Below are positions 44,361 through 53,274 of a stretch of 64,000 bases of DNA, in pieces (position 1 is the first letter of the stretch; each line of letters begins with the position of its first letter). The notes under the pieces are model-generated. The model was not told the origin of the DNA and made no database searches. It worked only from the letters and a program-made list of their open reading frames with translations. Source of the stretch: Scatomonas sp963928055. GTDB lineage: Bacteria > Bacillota > Clostridia > Lachnospirales > Lachnospiraceae. The translations under genes and the position numbers were made by a program. Where the stretch lies: the NCBI GenBank assembly GCA_963928055.1, contig CAWVDN010000001.1, positions 434,001 through 498,000 of the forward strand, written 5' to 3'.

Positions 44361-46026
44361 TCAGAAGCAGCTGCCCCCGATAAATTCCCGGAGAATGGAA
44401 TTGACCGGCACCGGCTCCGAAGGCATCCCAAGGAAATAATCCAGAAACTTCAGCAGTCTTCTGGCCTCGGCATATTCCGGAACATCTTCCGGCACCTGGA
44501 ACAGCACCGGCTCCGCGTACAGCTTCAGCACAGCGAATTCATAGACCAGAGCGGAATTGAACAGCGCGTCCGCCTGATCCTGAAAGGGGAAAATATATTT
44601 TTTCTCCCCCCCGCCGCACGGAGGGCCACATAGCGATGGTCTCCCTGGCCGAAGTACTTCTGGTAAGGTAGTCCCGGACGATCCGCCGGATCAGCCTGCC
44701 GTCCGTCGTGGGGATCCGGTTGTGCTCGTCAATGTTCAGCTGGGTCAGAGCGCTGATATAGATCTTAAACTTGCTCTCCGCAGGCAGCATAACGCTCAGC
44801 TGATCGTTCAGGCCATGGATCCCCTCCAGCACCAGGATATCCCCGGGCCCCAGCTTCAGGAAGTCGCCCCGGAATTCTCTCCGTCCCGTGTGGAAATTAA
44901 ACTGCGGCAGTTCCACGGTTTCCCCTTCCAGCAGCGATTTCATCTGCTGGTTGAACAAGGCGATATCCAGCGCCTCCAGGCACTCGAAATCATAATTTCC
45001 GTTTTCATCTCTGGGGGAATCTTCCCGGTTTTTGTAATAATTATCCAGGCTGATGGTGTGAGGTTTCAGGGCTCTGGCTGTCAGCTGCACCGCCAGACGT
45101 CTGGAAAAGGTGGTTTTTCCCGAGGAGGAAGGTCCGGCGATCATCACGAACTTGATCTCCGGACGGCCCGCGATCTCTGAGGCGATCTCGGCGATCCTGC
45201 TCTCCTGCAGCGCCTCCGCCACCAGCATCATACGTCCGGCCTCTCCCCGGCTGATGCATTCGTTCAGATCGCCCACGCCGTCGATCTCCATTCTCTCCCC
45301 CCATTTTTCGGATTCCTGCTGGATCCGGAATACCTTTTCCGAGGGAAGAAAAGCCGGTATTTCCCGGGGATTTTCCATCTCCGGCAGCAGAAGCACAAAG
45401 CCTTCATCGTAGGGAAGGAGATCAAAACAGGTCAGGCATCCGGTCTTCCAGACCATATATCCGTAAAAATAATCCTCATATTCCTCCAGCCGGTACAGAT
45501 TTACCCGTGAGACCCGGCGGAAGCGGAACAGCTTTTCCTTATCCGGCATGCCGGAGGCCCGGAAAAGTTTTCTGGCGTCCGTGGTGTTGACGCTTCGCTT
45601 GCGGATGGGCAGATCTCTGGACACCATCTCTTGCATGCAGGCTCTGACCTGTTCCAGAAATCCGGGATCCGGCTTCTGCTCTCCCTGGACAGTAAAATAA
45701 AAGCCGCTTCCCACGGAATAATGGAGCACCGCTTTTTTCACCCGTTCTCCTCCGATCCGGTGAAGGGCGCACAGAAGCAGCAGGATCACGCTGCGCCGGT
45801 AGGCGTCAAATCCCTGTGGCTCCCCCACCGTGATCAGCTCCAGGGAACAGTTCCTGTCCAGAGGCTTCTGGAGTTCCCGGATCCGGCCTCCGGCCCGGAC
45901 CAGGACCGCCGGCTCCCCTTCTTCACCCGCAAGATCTTTCACGATCACACCGTAGGGAGTCCCCTCCGGATAAAGGGCTTTTTTCCCGTTGACCTCCACC
46001 TGAAAATATACGGCTCCCATGCCCAT
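44361..46026 (-). CDS. Nucleoside (uridine) kinase with TGS/ThrRS-like N-terminus, frameshifted near its end
   Basis: ATP-dependent nucleoside kinase, probably uridine/cytidine. The N-terminus resembles the TGS and editing-like part of threonyl-tRNA synthetase (NGKKALYPEGTPYGVIVKDL), followed after about residue 290 by a phosphoribulokinase/uridine kinase domain with P-loop IAGPSSSGKTTFSRRL and HTISLDNYYKNREDSP. The open frame stops at 44539, but a run of seven G on the coding strand (44606-44612) carries one base too many; removing one gives FPFQDQADALFNSALVYEF and a natural end SCF at 44361 (about 554 residues). 7 bases after the Nif3-like gene. Confidence 0.85.
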
Positions 46027-46033
46027 ATCCTCC

Positions 46034-46816
46034 TTATAAAACCGAAAACGGCTGCCGCTGCTCCATTCCTCTGACCTCCGCTTCCCCCTGCAGGGACCGG
46101 AGTTTTTCTGTCATATAGGGGATAAAGACAGCCTCGGTACCGTAATGTCCCGCGTCCAGGATGGAAAGCCCCTGGGCCCCGGCGTCAATGGCTGTATGAT
46201 AATCGATGTCCCCGGTGATCAGGACCTCCGCGCCGGCCCGGAGGGCGTCTCCCACAACGCTTTTTCCGGAGCCGCCGCTGACTGCTGCCCGGCGGACCTG
46301 TCTTCCGGGATCCCCGTAGCACCGCAGTGCCTCCAGTCCCATAGACGCTCTGACCCGCGCCGCCAGTTCCCCGAGACTCATAGGGCCGGGAAGCTCTCCC
46401 ACTCTGCCGATCCCTTCCGGTCTCCCCTCCTGTCCACCGGTCACCAGCAGAACCTCTGTGTTTTTCAGGCCCAGCTGTTTTTCGTTCAGATCCGCCATGC
46501 CCCGCACATCAAAGTTGGTGTGCATGGCATAGCAGACGATCCCCCGCTCAGCCAGAGCCAGGATCCGGCGGCCGATAAAGTTTTCGTCATTGATTTTTTT
46601 CAGTCCTCCGAAGATCAGGGGATGATGAGAGACGATCATGTCCGCCTCCCAGGCCAGAGCCTCCGAGACAGCCTCATCGGAAACATCCAGCGTGACCAGG
46701 ATCTTTCGGATCTCCCGGTCCCGGCGTCCCAGCAGCAGTCCCGGATTGTCCCACTCTTCCGCGCAGGAAAGGGGGTAGTCTTTTTCCAGTAAACGGATGA
46801 TCTCTTCACATTTCAT
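46034..46816 (-). CDS. Nif3-like dinuclear metal-centre protein
   Basis: Nif3/DUF34-family protein of 260 residues, toroidal hexamer in known members; the role is debated (GTP cyclohydrolase-like). Metal ligands are in DMIVSHHPLIFGGLKKI (HH near 62), HTNFDV (near 98) and DAGHYGTEAVFIP (near 220). Start at 46816 (MKCEEIIRLLEKDYP) overlaps trmK by 11 bases. A pair Nif3 + TrmK downstream of rpoD is common in Firmicutes. Confidence 0.9.
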   Translation of the reverse strand: MKCEEIIRLLEKDYPLSCAEEWDNPGLLLGRRDREIRKILVTLDVSDEAVSEALAWEADMIVSHHPLIFGGLKKINDENFIGRRILALAERGIVCYAMHTNFDVRGMADLNEKQLGLKNTEVLLVTGGQEGRPEGIGRVGELPGPMSLGELAARVRASMGLEALRCYGDPGRQVRRAAVSGGSGKSVVGDALRAGAEVLITGDIDYHTAIDAGAQGLSILDAGHYGTEAVFIPYMTEKLRSLQGEAEVRGMEQRQPFSVL

Positions 46817-47501
46817 AATATGCCAATGCCCTGCGGATATACCGCAGTTCCTCCTGTATTTCTGATAACCGCCGGCGGCTCCGATCCTCCCGGCGCTCCG
46901 CCAGCGTCCGCTCCAGGTTTTCGTACAGCCGCAGGTTTTTCCGCAGATACTCCAGCAGCAGCGGATGGCGCGCACGCAGCAGACAGGGGCCGTAGCGCAG
47001 TTCCTCCGGGGAAAGTTCCCGGTCCTTTCCGTGGACTCCCCGGATCAGGGGATAAAACTTTCCCGCTTCTTTTACCATATCTTCCCGAACGATGCGAAAC
47101 CCCAGTCCGGTCAGACATTTCCGCAGTTCCTCCGGCTCTGACTGAGGCTCCAGGATCAGTTCCTCCGCCTCCGCCAGAACGTTTCTGCCCTCCGAAAGGA
47201 TGCGGCACATAAGACGTCCTCCCATGCCTGCTATGACAATGGTCTCCGCCTCCCCGGGCTTTACAGCCTCCAGTCCGTCGGAAAGCCGCGTCTCTATGTA
47301 CTGCCCCAGCCCCAGAGCTTCGATATTCTGTTTTGCCGCGGACAGCGGCCCCGGATTCACATCCAGCGCCAGCGCTTTGGGAACGATTCCTTCCCCGCAG
47401 AGCCATATGGGCAGATATCCGTGATCGCAGCCCACATCCGCCAGGGTATTTCCCGGGGTCACCATAGCGGCTGCCGCTGCCATTCTCTCTGATAACTGCA
47501 T
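46806..47501 (-). CDS. trmK: tRNA (adenine(22)-N(1))-methyltransferase TrmK
   Basis: Methylates A22 in tRNA. The 231-residue Rossmann-fold protein has the SAM loop NTLADVGCDHGYLPIWL near residue 20, the acidic end ALDVNPGPLSAA and VIAGMGGRLMCRIL near 90. C-terminal helices are Arg-rich, as in TrmK. 8 bases after rpoD; overlaps the Nif3-like gene. Confidence 0.92.
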   Translation of the reverse strand: MQLSERMAAAAAMVTPGNTLADVGCDHGYLPIWLCGEGIVPKALALDVNPGPLSAAKQNIEALGLGQYIETRLSDGLEAVKPGEAETIVIAGMGGRLMCRILSEGRNVLAEAEELILEPQSEPEELRKCLTGLGFRIVREDMVKEAGKFYPLIRGVHGKDRELSPEELRYGPCLLRARHPLLLEYLRKNLRLYENLERTLAERREDRSRRRLSEIQEELRYIRRALAYYEM

Positions 47502-47508
47502 GCCGGTA

Positions 47509-48639
47509 TCAGTCCAGATAATCCTTCAGTTTCCGGCTGCGGCTGGGATGGCGCAGCTTTCTCAGGGCCTTGGCCTCGATCTGGCGGATGCGTTCTCTGG
47601 TAACGTTAAATTCCTTTCCCACTTCCTCCAGGGTTCTGGCCCGGCCGTCATCCAGGCCGAAGCGGAGGCGCAGCACCTTCTGTTCCCGGTCGGTCAGGGT
47701 GCTGAGAACATCCTCCAGCTGTTCCTTCAGCATGGTAAATGCCGCCGCGTCCGCAGGCACCGGCACATTGTCATCCTGGATAAAGTCGCCCAGATGACTG
47801 TCCTCCTCCTCGCCAATGGGAGTTTCCAGGGAGACCGGCTCCTGAGAGATCTTCAGGATCTCCCTGACACGCTCCACAGACATGTTCATCTCCTTGGCGA
47901 TCTCCTCCGGGGAGGGTTCCCGTCCCAGTTCCTGCAGAAGCTGTCTGGAAACCCGGATCAGCTTGTTGATGGTCTCCACCATGTGGACCGGGATACGGAT
48001 GGTACGGGCCTGGTCGGCGATGGCTCTGGTGATGGCCTGGCGGATCCACCAGGTGGCATAGGTGGAAAACTTGTAGCCCTTGCGGTAATCAAACTTTTCC
48101 ACAGCCTTGATCAGCCCCAGATTTCCCTCCTGGATCAGATCCAGGAACAGCATGCCGCGGCCTACGTATCTTTTGGCAATGGAGACCACCAGTCTCAGGT
48201 TCGCCTCCGCTAGCCGTTTCTTGGCGCTCTCATCCCCCTGTTCCATGCGCTGGGCCAGTTCGATCTCCTCCTCCGCGGACAGCAGGGGGACTTTGCCGAT
48301 CTCCTTCAGGTACATGCGGACCGGGTCCTCGATGCTGACGCCTTCCGGTACAGACAGATCCAGGTTCTCCATATCCACTTCTTCTTCCTCATCCAGATTC
48401 ATATCATCGTCGCTGAGAAGAAGCAGAGAATCCACATCGGAATCGTTCTCGGAGATCCTCAGCACATCCACCCCGTGGGCCTCCAGATACTGGTAGACCT
48501 TTTCCATCTGCTGATCTGTCAGCGGGGTGTCTTTGAAATAATCCCTGACCTCCTGATTTTCCAGCACATTTTTCTTTTTCTTGGCCAGCTCCACCAGCCC
48601 TCTCAGTTTCTCCATGAATTTCTCTCTGTCCATCTCCAT
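47509..48639 (-). CDS. rpoD: RNA polymerase primary sigma factor
   Basis: Housekeeping sigma-A. The start at 48639 (MEMDREKFMEKL) is chosen for AAGGA 11 bases upstream; longer starts lie in the dnaG-rpoD gap without a site. The 376-residue protein shows the acidic region 1 spacer, region 1.2 DPVRMYLKEIGKVPLLSAEEE, region 2 (LRLVVSIAKRYVGRGMLFLDLIQEGN, GYKFSTYATWWIRQAI, regions 2.3/2.4), region 3 and region 4.2 TLEEVGKEFNVTRERIRQIEAK. It lies between dnaG and trmK, the macromolecular-synthesis layout. Confidence 0.97.
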   Translation of the reverse strand: MEMDREKFMEKLRGLVELAKKKKNVLENQEVRDYFKDTPLTDQQMEKVYQYLEAHGVDVLRISENDSDVDSLLLLSDDDMNLDEEEEVDMENLDLSVPEGVSIEDPVRMYLKEIGKVPLLSAEEEIELAQRMEQGDESAKKRLAEANLRLVVSIAKRYVGRGMLFLDLIQEGNLGLIKAVEKFDYRKGYKFSTYATWWIRQAITRAIADQARTIRIPVHMVETINKLIRVSRQLLQELGREPSPEEIAKEMNMSVERVREILKISQEPVSLETPIGEEEDSHLGDFIQDDNVPVPADAAAFTMLKEQLEDVLSTLTDREQKVLRLRFGLDDGRARTLEEVGKEFNVTRERIRQIEAKALRKLRHPSRSRKLKDYLD

Positions 48640-48701
48640 AGATCTGTCCATCCTTTCATTGTCTAAGTGTATTTTATCCCTGTATATTACCCTGTAAACC
48701 C

Positions 48702-50486
48702 TCAACGGGGCAGAATATCCGCCGGAAGTTCCATACTCCGGAAGCTTTCCAGCTGTTTCTTCTCTTCCATCAGCTTCTGCAGGCCCTGGAGATCCTCCGG
48801 AGCCAGATGGGCAAGCCTGTAATTCAGGCTGCTTTCCTTCATGTTCCAGATCACATCCTTCAGAGCTTTCCGCTGTTCTTCTCGGCTTTCCAGCGAAAGC
48901 CTGGTATTGAAAAGTTCCGCCGCCTGGCTCTGCTGGCCGCTGTCCTCAAACCGGCTGATGATCCTGGCAGGATTCACCTCTCCCTCCCGGTACTGCTCCT
49001 CCACCATCTCCGCCACCTGACGAAAAAAGGGGGTCACAAAATCCCGGCTGGAGATATAACGGGACAGCCCCGGCAGGATCTCCGGATAACTGGTCATCCA
49101 GGTGAGCATCAGTTTCTGGGACCGGCGGATGCCGTCGTCCTTCTCCCGCTTCTCCCGGGAAGGGCTTGCGTGGCCGGAAGTTCTCTCCTGGCCCATTCCC
49201 TTCAGCGCCAGACGGTTTACCTGCTTCCGCAGTGTTTCCGGCTCTATGTGATAATTCCTGGCCACCGCCTCCAGATAACTGTTTCTCTCGATCTCGTCCC
49301 CGAACTTCAGCAGCCGGGCTGCCGTTTCGTGGAAAAAGTCGCTTTTCCCCTGGGGATCTTCCATATCATAATTTTTCTGCAGGATCCGGATCTCATACAG
49401 AAAACTGTTTTCCGCCTTTTCCAGGCGCTCCTCAAAGGCCTCGGTCCCCTCCGCCTGAATAAATTCATCCGGGTCCTTGTGGGGCTGAAGGTTGACCACC
49501 CTGGCGGAAAGTCCCGCTTCCCGCAGCATGGGGATTGCCCGAAGGGCGGCTTTTACCCCTGCCTCATCGCTGTCGTAGATCACCAGCGCCTCGCCGGTAT
49601 AACGCTTCATCAGGCTGGCCTGCTGGGATGTGAGAGCCGTCCCCAGAGAAGCCACCGCGTTGGTAAAGCCTGCCTGATGCAGGGAGATCACATCCATATA
49701 CCCCTCGCAGATGATCAGATTTTTTCTCCGGGAACTTCTGGCCGCGTGAAGCCCGTACAGGTTCCGGCTTTTATCAAAGATCAGGGTCTCCGGAGAGTTC
49801 AGGTACTTGGGTTTTGCGTCCCCCATGACCCGGCCCCCAAAACCGATGACCCGGCTGTTGGCGTCCATGATCGGGTAGATCACCCGGTTCCAGAATTTGT
49901 CGTAGATCCCCCGCTTTTCATCCATGTTGAAGAGGCCGGATTCCATCAGCACCTGATCGCTGTAATCCTTCTGCTTCAGATACCGGTACAGGTCGTTGCT
50001 GAACTTGTCGGAATACCCCAGGCCGAATCTGCGGATGGTCTCGTCGCTCAGCCCCCGGCCCTTCAGGTATTCCATCGCCCGCTTCCCCGCCGGAGACCGG
50101 AGCTTCGCGTAAAAATATCTTGCCGCTTCCTTGTTGATCTCCAGCAGCAGAGCCCGCTTGTCCGCCTGCTCCCTGGCCTCCCTGGAATACACCGGCTCCG
50201 GCAGGTCCACCCCTGCCCTGCCTGCCAGAAATTTCAGAGCTTCCTGAAACGTATAATTTTCGTATTCCATAAGAAACGTAAAGACATTTCCCCCGGCTCC
50301 GCAGCCAAAACAGTAGTACATCTGCTTTCCGGGGCTTACGGAAAAGGAAGGCGACTTTTCATTGTGAAAAGGACAGAGCCCGAAATAAGAACTGCCCTTC
50401 CGCTGGAGCTTCACATAGCCTCCGATCAGATCGACGATATCGGTCTTCGAGCGGACTTCTTCAATAATATCTTCCGAATACCGCAT
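48702..50486 (-). CDS. dnaG: DNA primase
   Basis: Synthesises RNA primers. The 594-residue protein has the zinc finger CPFHNEKSPSFSV...YYCFGCGAGG (residues 40-68), RNA polymerase domain with AEGYMDV-like ICEGYMDVISLHQAG near 260 and TOPRIM acidic residues (VIYDSDEAGVKAALR near 310), and a DnaB-binding C-terminal helix bundle. Full length. 14 bases after dgt and 62 bases before rpoD. Confidence 0.97.
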   Translation of the reverse strand: MRYSEDIIEEVRSKTDIVDLIGGYVKLQRKGSSYFGLCPFHNEKSPSFSVSPGKQMYYCFGCGAGGNVFTFLMEYENYTFQEALKFLAGRAGVDLPEPVYSREAREQADKRALLLEINKEAARYFYAKLRSPAGKRAMEYLKGRGLSDETIRRFGLGYSDKFSNDLYRYLKQKDYSDQVLMESGLFNMDEKRGIYDKFWNRVIYPIMDANSRVIGFGGRVMGDAKPKYLNSPETLIFDKSRNLYGLHAARSSRRKNLIICEGYMDVISLHQAGFTNAVASLGTALTSQQASLMKRYTGEALVIYDSDEAGVKAALRAIPMLREAGLSARVVNLQPHKDPDEFIQAEGTEAFEERLEKAENSFLYEIRILQKNYDMEDPQGKSDFFHETAARLLKFGDEIERNSYLEAVARNYHIEPETLRKQVNRLALKGMGQERTSGHASPSREKREKDDGIRRSQKLMLTWMTSYPEILPGLSRYISSRDFVTPFFRQVAEMVEEQYREGEVNPARIISRFEDSGQQSQAAELFNTRLSLESREEQRKALKDVIWNMKESSLNYRLAHLAPEDLQGLQKLMEEKKQLESFRSMELPADILPR

Positions 50487-50500
50487 GGTTCCTCCTGTAT

Positions 50501-51508
50501 TCAGTAAACCGCCCAGGCTTTGGGCACAAAAATTTCTTTAAATATATGGATCGAATACTGATCCGTCATTCCGGATATATAATCGCAGACCACCCGATCC
50601 TTTTTCTCGCCTCTGGCAATGAGTTCCTGATATTCACGGGTCAGCTTGTGAGGATTTTTACTGTAATACCTGTATAATTCCTGAAGCATCCGTTTGACTT
50701 TTTCCTCCTCCTGCTTGGCTGCGGGATTGGTATAGACATTGTCGAACATCAGCTGCCGCAGAGCCATCATAGCCTCGTGGACCTCCTCCGACTGGATGAT
50801 CCTGTCCTTTCCCCAGCTGTTGGCTACGATATCATGGATCAGGGTGTTCAGCCGTTCTCTGGTAGTTCCCCCCAGAGTCACTCGCAGAGTAATGGGGATA
50901 TCGTCCTCGCTGATGAGGCCTGCCCGCTCCGCGTCGTCCATATCGTGGTGTATGTAGGAAATCTTGTCACAGAGGCGGACGATCTGCCCCTCCAGAGTGT
51001 GGGGGCTGCCTGCGGTCCTGTGGTTCAGGATCCCGTCCCTGACTTCCCAGGTCAGATTAAGCCCTTCCCCGTTTTTCTCCAGGATATCCACTACCCGGAG
51101 GCTCTGTTTGAAATGGGCAAACCCTTCCGGACAGACCTCGTTCAGCGCCTCTTCCCCGGAATGGCCGAAAGGCGTATGCCCCAGATCATGTCCCAGAGCA
51201 ATGGCTTCCACCAGATCCTCATTCAGTTCCAGGGCCTTGGCCACCGTTCTGGCCGTCTGAGAGACCTCCAGGGTATGGGTCAGCCGCGTGCGGTAATGAT
51301 CCCCCTGCGGCGCCAGGAACACCTGGGTCTTATCCTTCAGCCGCCGGAAAGCCTTGGAATGCAGGATCCTGTCCCTGTCCCGCTGATAGACCGTGCGGAT
51401 ATCGCATTCCGGTTCAGGGATCTTTCTTCCACGGGAGTTCCTGCTGTGGGAAGCGTAGGGACTCAGGTCCCTGAACTCTTTTTCTTCAAAATTTTCCCTT
51501 ATGTTCAT
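50501..51508 (-). CDS. dgt: Deoxyguanosinetriphosphate triphosphohydrolase-like HD protein
   Basis: HD-domain dNTPase of 335 residues. Catalytic motif residues are in RTRLTHTLEVSQTARTV (H near 77), AIALGHDLGHTPFGHSGEEALN (HD near 107-108) and KISYIHHDMDDA (D near 190). It is the shorter bacterial type (about 330-350 residues). First gene of the dgt-dnaG-rpoD-trmK-nif3-kinase run; a TATAAT stands at about 51548-51553 on the minus strand, with a weak -35. Confidence 0.9.
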   Translation of the reverse strand: MNIRENFEEKEFRDLSPYASHSRNSRGRKIPEPECDIRTVYQRDRDRILHSKAFRRLKDKTQVFLAPQGDHYRTRLTHTLEVSQTARTVAKALELNEDLVEAIALGHDLGHTPFGHSGEEALNEVCPEGFAHFKQSLRVVDILEKNGEGLNLTWEVRDGILNHRTAGSPHTLEGQIVRLCDKISYIHHDMDDAERAGLISEDDIPITLRVTLGGTTRERLNTLIHDIVANSWGKDRIIQSEEVHEAMMALRQLMFDNVYTNPAAKQEEEKVKRMLQELYRYYSKNPHKLTREYQELIARGEKKDRVVCDYISGMTDQYSIHIFKEIFVPKAWAVY

Positions 51509-51620
51509 CGTTCACCTCCGCGCCGCCTGCAAAGCGCTCCTATTTATATTATACGACACCCTTTCCGTTTTTCCTTTTTCATTCTTTTATTTTTTGATCT
51601 TCTGCTCTTCACAGAAAGAT

Positions 51621-51666
51621 CCCCGGCAGGATCCTTCTCTTTCCGCAAAAAAAGATCCTTCCGGGG
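51621..51666 (-). terminator. Inverted repeat after carD, possible terminator
   Basis: CCCCGG-A-AGGATC and GGATCCT-G-CCGGGG arms with a 20-base loop region; the T tract inside the loop, not after the stem, makes this a weak call. Confidence 0.4.
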
Positions 51667-51692
51667 AAACCTATCTGTTCTTCCGATGTTGT

Positions 51693-52211
51693 TCAGAGTT
51701 CTCCCTCCGCCAGCTTCCGCAGGCAGGCGCTGATAAAATCTTCCATTTCTGACTTTTGTTTGCCCAGAGCCAGAGCAAGCTCGCTGTAAAGATACTCCTC
51801 TGTTCTTCGGAAATATCTTTCGTCTGTGGCCGTCACTTTTTTCCCCTGCCGCAGGCGGTTCTTTCTTCTTCTGCGCAGAGTTTTCAGCATGCTGGCCCAC
51901 TGCCTGCAGTCCAGAGACCGCAGCGCCGCTTTATAGGTGTCCTCCCGGAACTTTTCCTGGGGCACTGCCAGCTCCGACAGTTCCGGAAGCTCCCGGATCA
52001 GTTCCATGGCCTCCTGTCCGCTCATGGGTCTCCGCAGGGGGACCTTGGCGTTGTCTACCGGACAGTAGACCCTGGTATCCCTCTCCCCCAGGGGCACAAG
52101 AATATAGTATAGTTTTTCTTTGTCCGCTCCTCTCAAGTCCAGGTGCGTCGTTCCATCCACTTCGCAGATCCCCTTCTCTCCGTAGACAACAAACTCACCT
52201 TTTTCCAACAT
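51693..52211 (-). CDS. CarD-family transcriptional regulator
   Basis: CarD/CdnL-like protein of 172 residues that, in relatives, binds RNA polymerase beta and stabilises open promoter complexes. The N-terminal domain reads FVVYGEKGICEVDGTTHLDLRG and LYYILVPLGERDTRVYCPVDNAK, the Tudor-like RNA polymerase interaction module; the C-terminal 90 residues are helical and basic (LRSLDCRQWASMLKTLRRRRKNRLR). AGGAGG lies about 5 bases before the ATG. It has a structured leader; see the attenuator entry. Confidence 0.88.
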   Translation of the reverse strand: MLEKGEFVVYGEKGICEVDGTTHLDLRGADKEKLYYILVPLGERDTRVYCPVDNAKVPLRRPMSGQEAMELIRELPELSELAVPQEKFREDTYKAALRSLDCRQWASMLKTLRRRRKNRLRQGKKVTATDERYFRRTEEYLYSELALALGKQKSEMEDFISACLRKLAEGEL

Positions 52212-52253
52212 GCCGCCTCCTCCTTTCCCGTTTCTTTTCCTGTGGCTGCGCTC

Positions 52254-52291
52254 AAAAAAGCTGCCTGCGCCCGTCGTCAGCGCAAACAGCT
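52254..52291 (-). terminator. Terminator-like hairpin in the carD leader (possible attenuator)
   Basis: Minus strand AGCTG-TT-TGCGC, loop, GCGCA-GG-CAGCT followed by six T; it lies between the carD promoter and start, about 40 bases before the ATG. No upstream minus-strand gene needs it. Confidence 0.55.
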
Positions 52292-52305
52292 CCTTTTTTC
52301 CATAT

Positions 52306-52321
52306 CATCGGAGATCCGATG
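52306..52321 (-). other. Short perfect hairpin in the carD leader
   Basis: CATCGGATCTCCGATG: seven pairs around a two-base loop, just upstream of the attenuator-like hairpin. Confidence 0.5.
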
Positions 52322-52335
52322 CCTGATTTAGTTTT

Positions 52336-52364
52336 ATTATACCCCAAATTTTTCCATTTAGTAA
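52336..52364 (-). promoter_or_regulatory. Promoter of carD
   Basis: TATAAT (52336-52341), 17 bases, weak -35 TTACTA (52359-52364). Confidence 0.55.
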
Positions 52365-52462
52365 GAAATTTTTTTGGTTTCTGCAAGATCCGTGTTAGGT
52401 TTTGCCGCCGCTCAGTTGACCGCGAAGACCTTTCTCCCGCATGGACTCCGTCTCTTAAGGTC

Positions 52463-52491
52463 TTGCGGATTTCCGCAGAGTATTATATACT
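52463..52491 (+). promoter_or_regulatory. Promoter of the hicB-like gene
   Basis: TTGCGG (52463-52468), 17 bases, TATACT (52486-52491). Confidence 0.6.
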
Positions 52492-52534
52492 ATCCTCCGG
52501 GCAGAAAATCCGCTGCCTCAAGGAGGAAAAGCGT

Positions 52535-52813
52535 ATGAAATTTATTTATCCGGCCGTTTTCCGCCAGACAGAAAACGGAGGCTACAAAGGATATTTTCCG
52601 GATCTGGAGTGCTGCGAGGCTTCCGGGGATACCCTGGATGAAGCGGTAGAAAACGCCAATGCCGCCGCTTACGACTGGATCCAGGTGGAACTGGAGGAGG
52701 AGGAACCGAAATTTCCTCCCGTATCGGATATCAGCGATCTCACCGTCGAGGAGGGCGCCGTGGTGCGGAACATCTCCGTCAATGTCCGTTTCTATGAGGG
52801 CTGGGACGAGTAG
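52535..52813 (+). CDS. HicB-like antitoxin-fold protein
   Basis: 92-residue protein of the HicB partial RNase H fold: FIYPAVFRQTENGGYKGYFPDLECCEASGDTLDEAVENANAAAYDW matches the family pattern of a beta strand, GY-x-FPD-L, and a helix. The acidic C-terminus ends GWDE. AAGGAGG lies 7 bases before the ATG at 52535, so the longer upstream reading is not used. No HicA toxin gene is beside it: 98 bases downstream starts a tRNA. It may be a solitary HicB. Confidence 0.75.
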   Translation: MKFIYPAVFRQTENGGYKGYFPDLECCEASGDTLDEAVENANAAAYDWIQVELEEEEPKFPPVSDISDLTVEEGAVVRNISVNVRFYEGWDE

Positions 52814-52845
52814 AACCTGTTTCCGTCAAGTTTCTGAAAAACCAG

Positions 52846-52874
52846 TTGACGAAACAGAAGTCTGATGCTATAAT
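52846..52874 (+). promoter_or_regulatory. Promoter of tRNA-Leu
   Basis: TTGACG (52846-52851), 17 bases, TATAAT (52869-52874). Confidence 0.75.
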
Positions 52875-52911
52875 AATTTTTGTTGTTCGGGAAGTTCATC
52901 CCCGGCAGCAT

Positions 52912-52995
52912 GCGGAAGTGTCGGAACTGGCAGACGAGCAAGACTAAGGATCTTGTGGCAGCAATGTCGTGTGGGTTCAAGTCCCATCTTCCGCA
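52912..52995 (+). tRNA. tRNA-Leu (anticodon AAG)
   Basis: Acceptor stem GCGGAAG / CTTCCGC with discriminator A; anticodon stem CAAGA / TCTTG around the loop CTAAGGA, giving AAG; a long variable arm as in leucine tRNAs; T-loop GGTTCAAGTCC. No CCA is encoded. AAG reads CUU/CUC/CUG only if A34 is changed to inosine. Confidence 0.93.
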
Positions 52996-53008
52996 GGGTG
53001 TGAAAGGG

Positions 53009-53048
53009 CCTGTAAATGCGCTGTTTATGCGTGTTTGCAGGTTTTTTT
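53009..53048 (+). terminator. Terminator after tRNA-Leu
   Basis: CCTGTAAATGCGC / GCGTGTTTGCAGG arms with a six-base loop region and seven T. Confidence 0.85.
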
Positions 53049-53210
53049 CATGCTGGAAAAGGGAATGATTTTTAAGTCCCTTTGAGAAATGAGGGCGAAA
53101 AGGCTTGAGCATTCTGCTTGATACCAATGTCCAAGGCCTGAACAATACCTCTCTCCGCAGTTTTCGTCATGCGAAAACACGCCAGCCTCAGAAAACAGCA
53201 AAAGAAGGCC

Positions 53211-53248
53211 GCTCCGCGAGGTCAATCGCGAAGCGGCCTCCTCTCATT
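53211..53248 (-). terminator. Terminator of the giant surface protein gene
   Basis: GGCCGCT-CGCGA and TCGCG-AGCGGCC arms; minus strand tail TTCTTTT. 27 bases beyond the stop. Confidence 0.75.
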
Positions 53249-53274
53249 GTCGGATCCGCTGCCGGAAGAACTGT

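Larger units (their letters stand above)
52212..52534. other. Divergent intergenic region between carD and the hicB-like gene
   Basis: 323 bases without a protein gene. It holds, from left to right, the carD leader with a terminator-like hairpin (52254-52291), a short perfect hairpin (52306-52321), the minus-strand promoter (52336-52364), then about 90 bases with no feature I can support, and the plus-strand promoter (52463-52491). Confidence 0.7.

Noticed and set aside
44539..44600. Natural early stop of the nucleoside kinase at 44539
   Set aside because: The last residues after the G run do not fit the family, and a one-base correction gives a full, family-like end.
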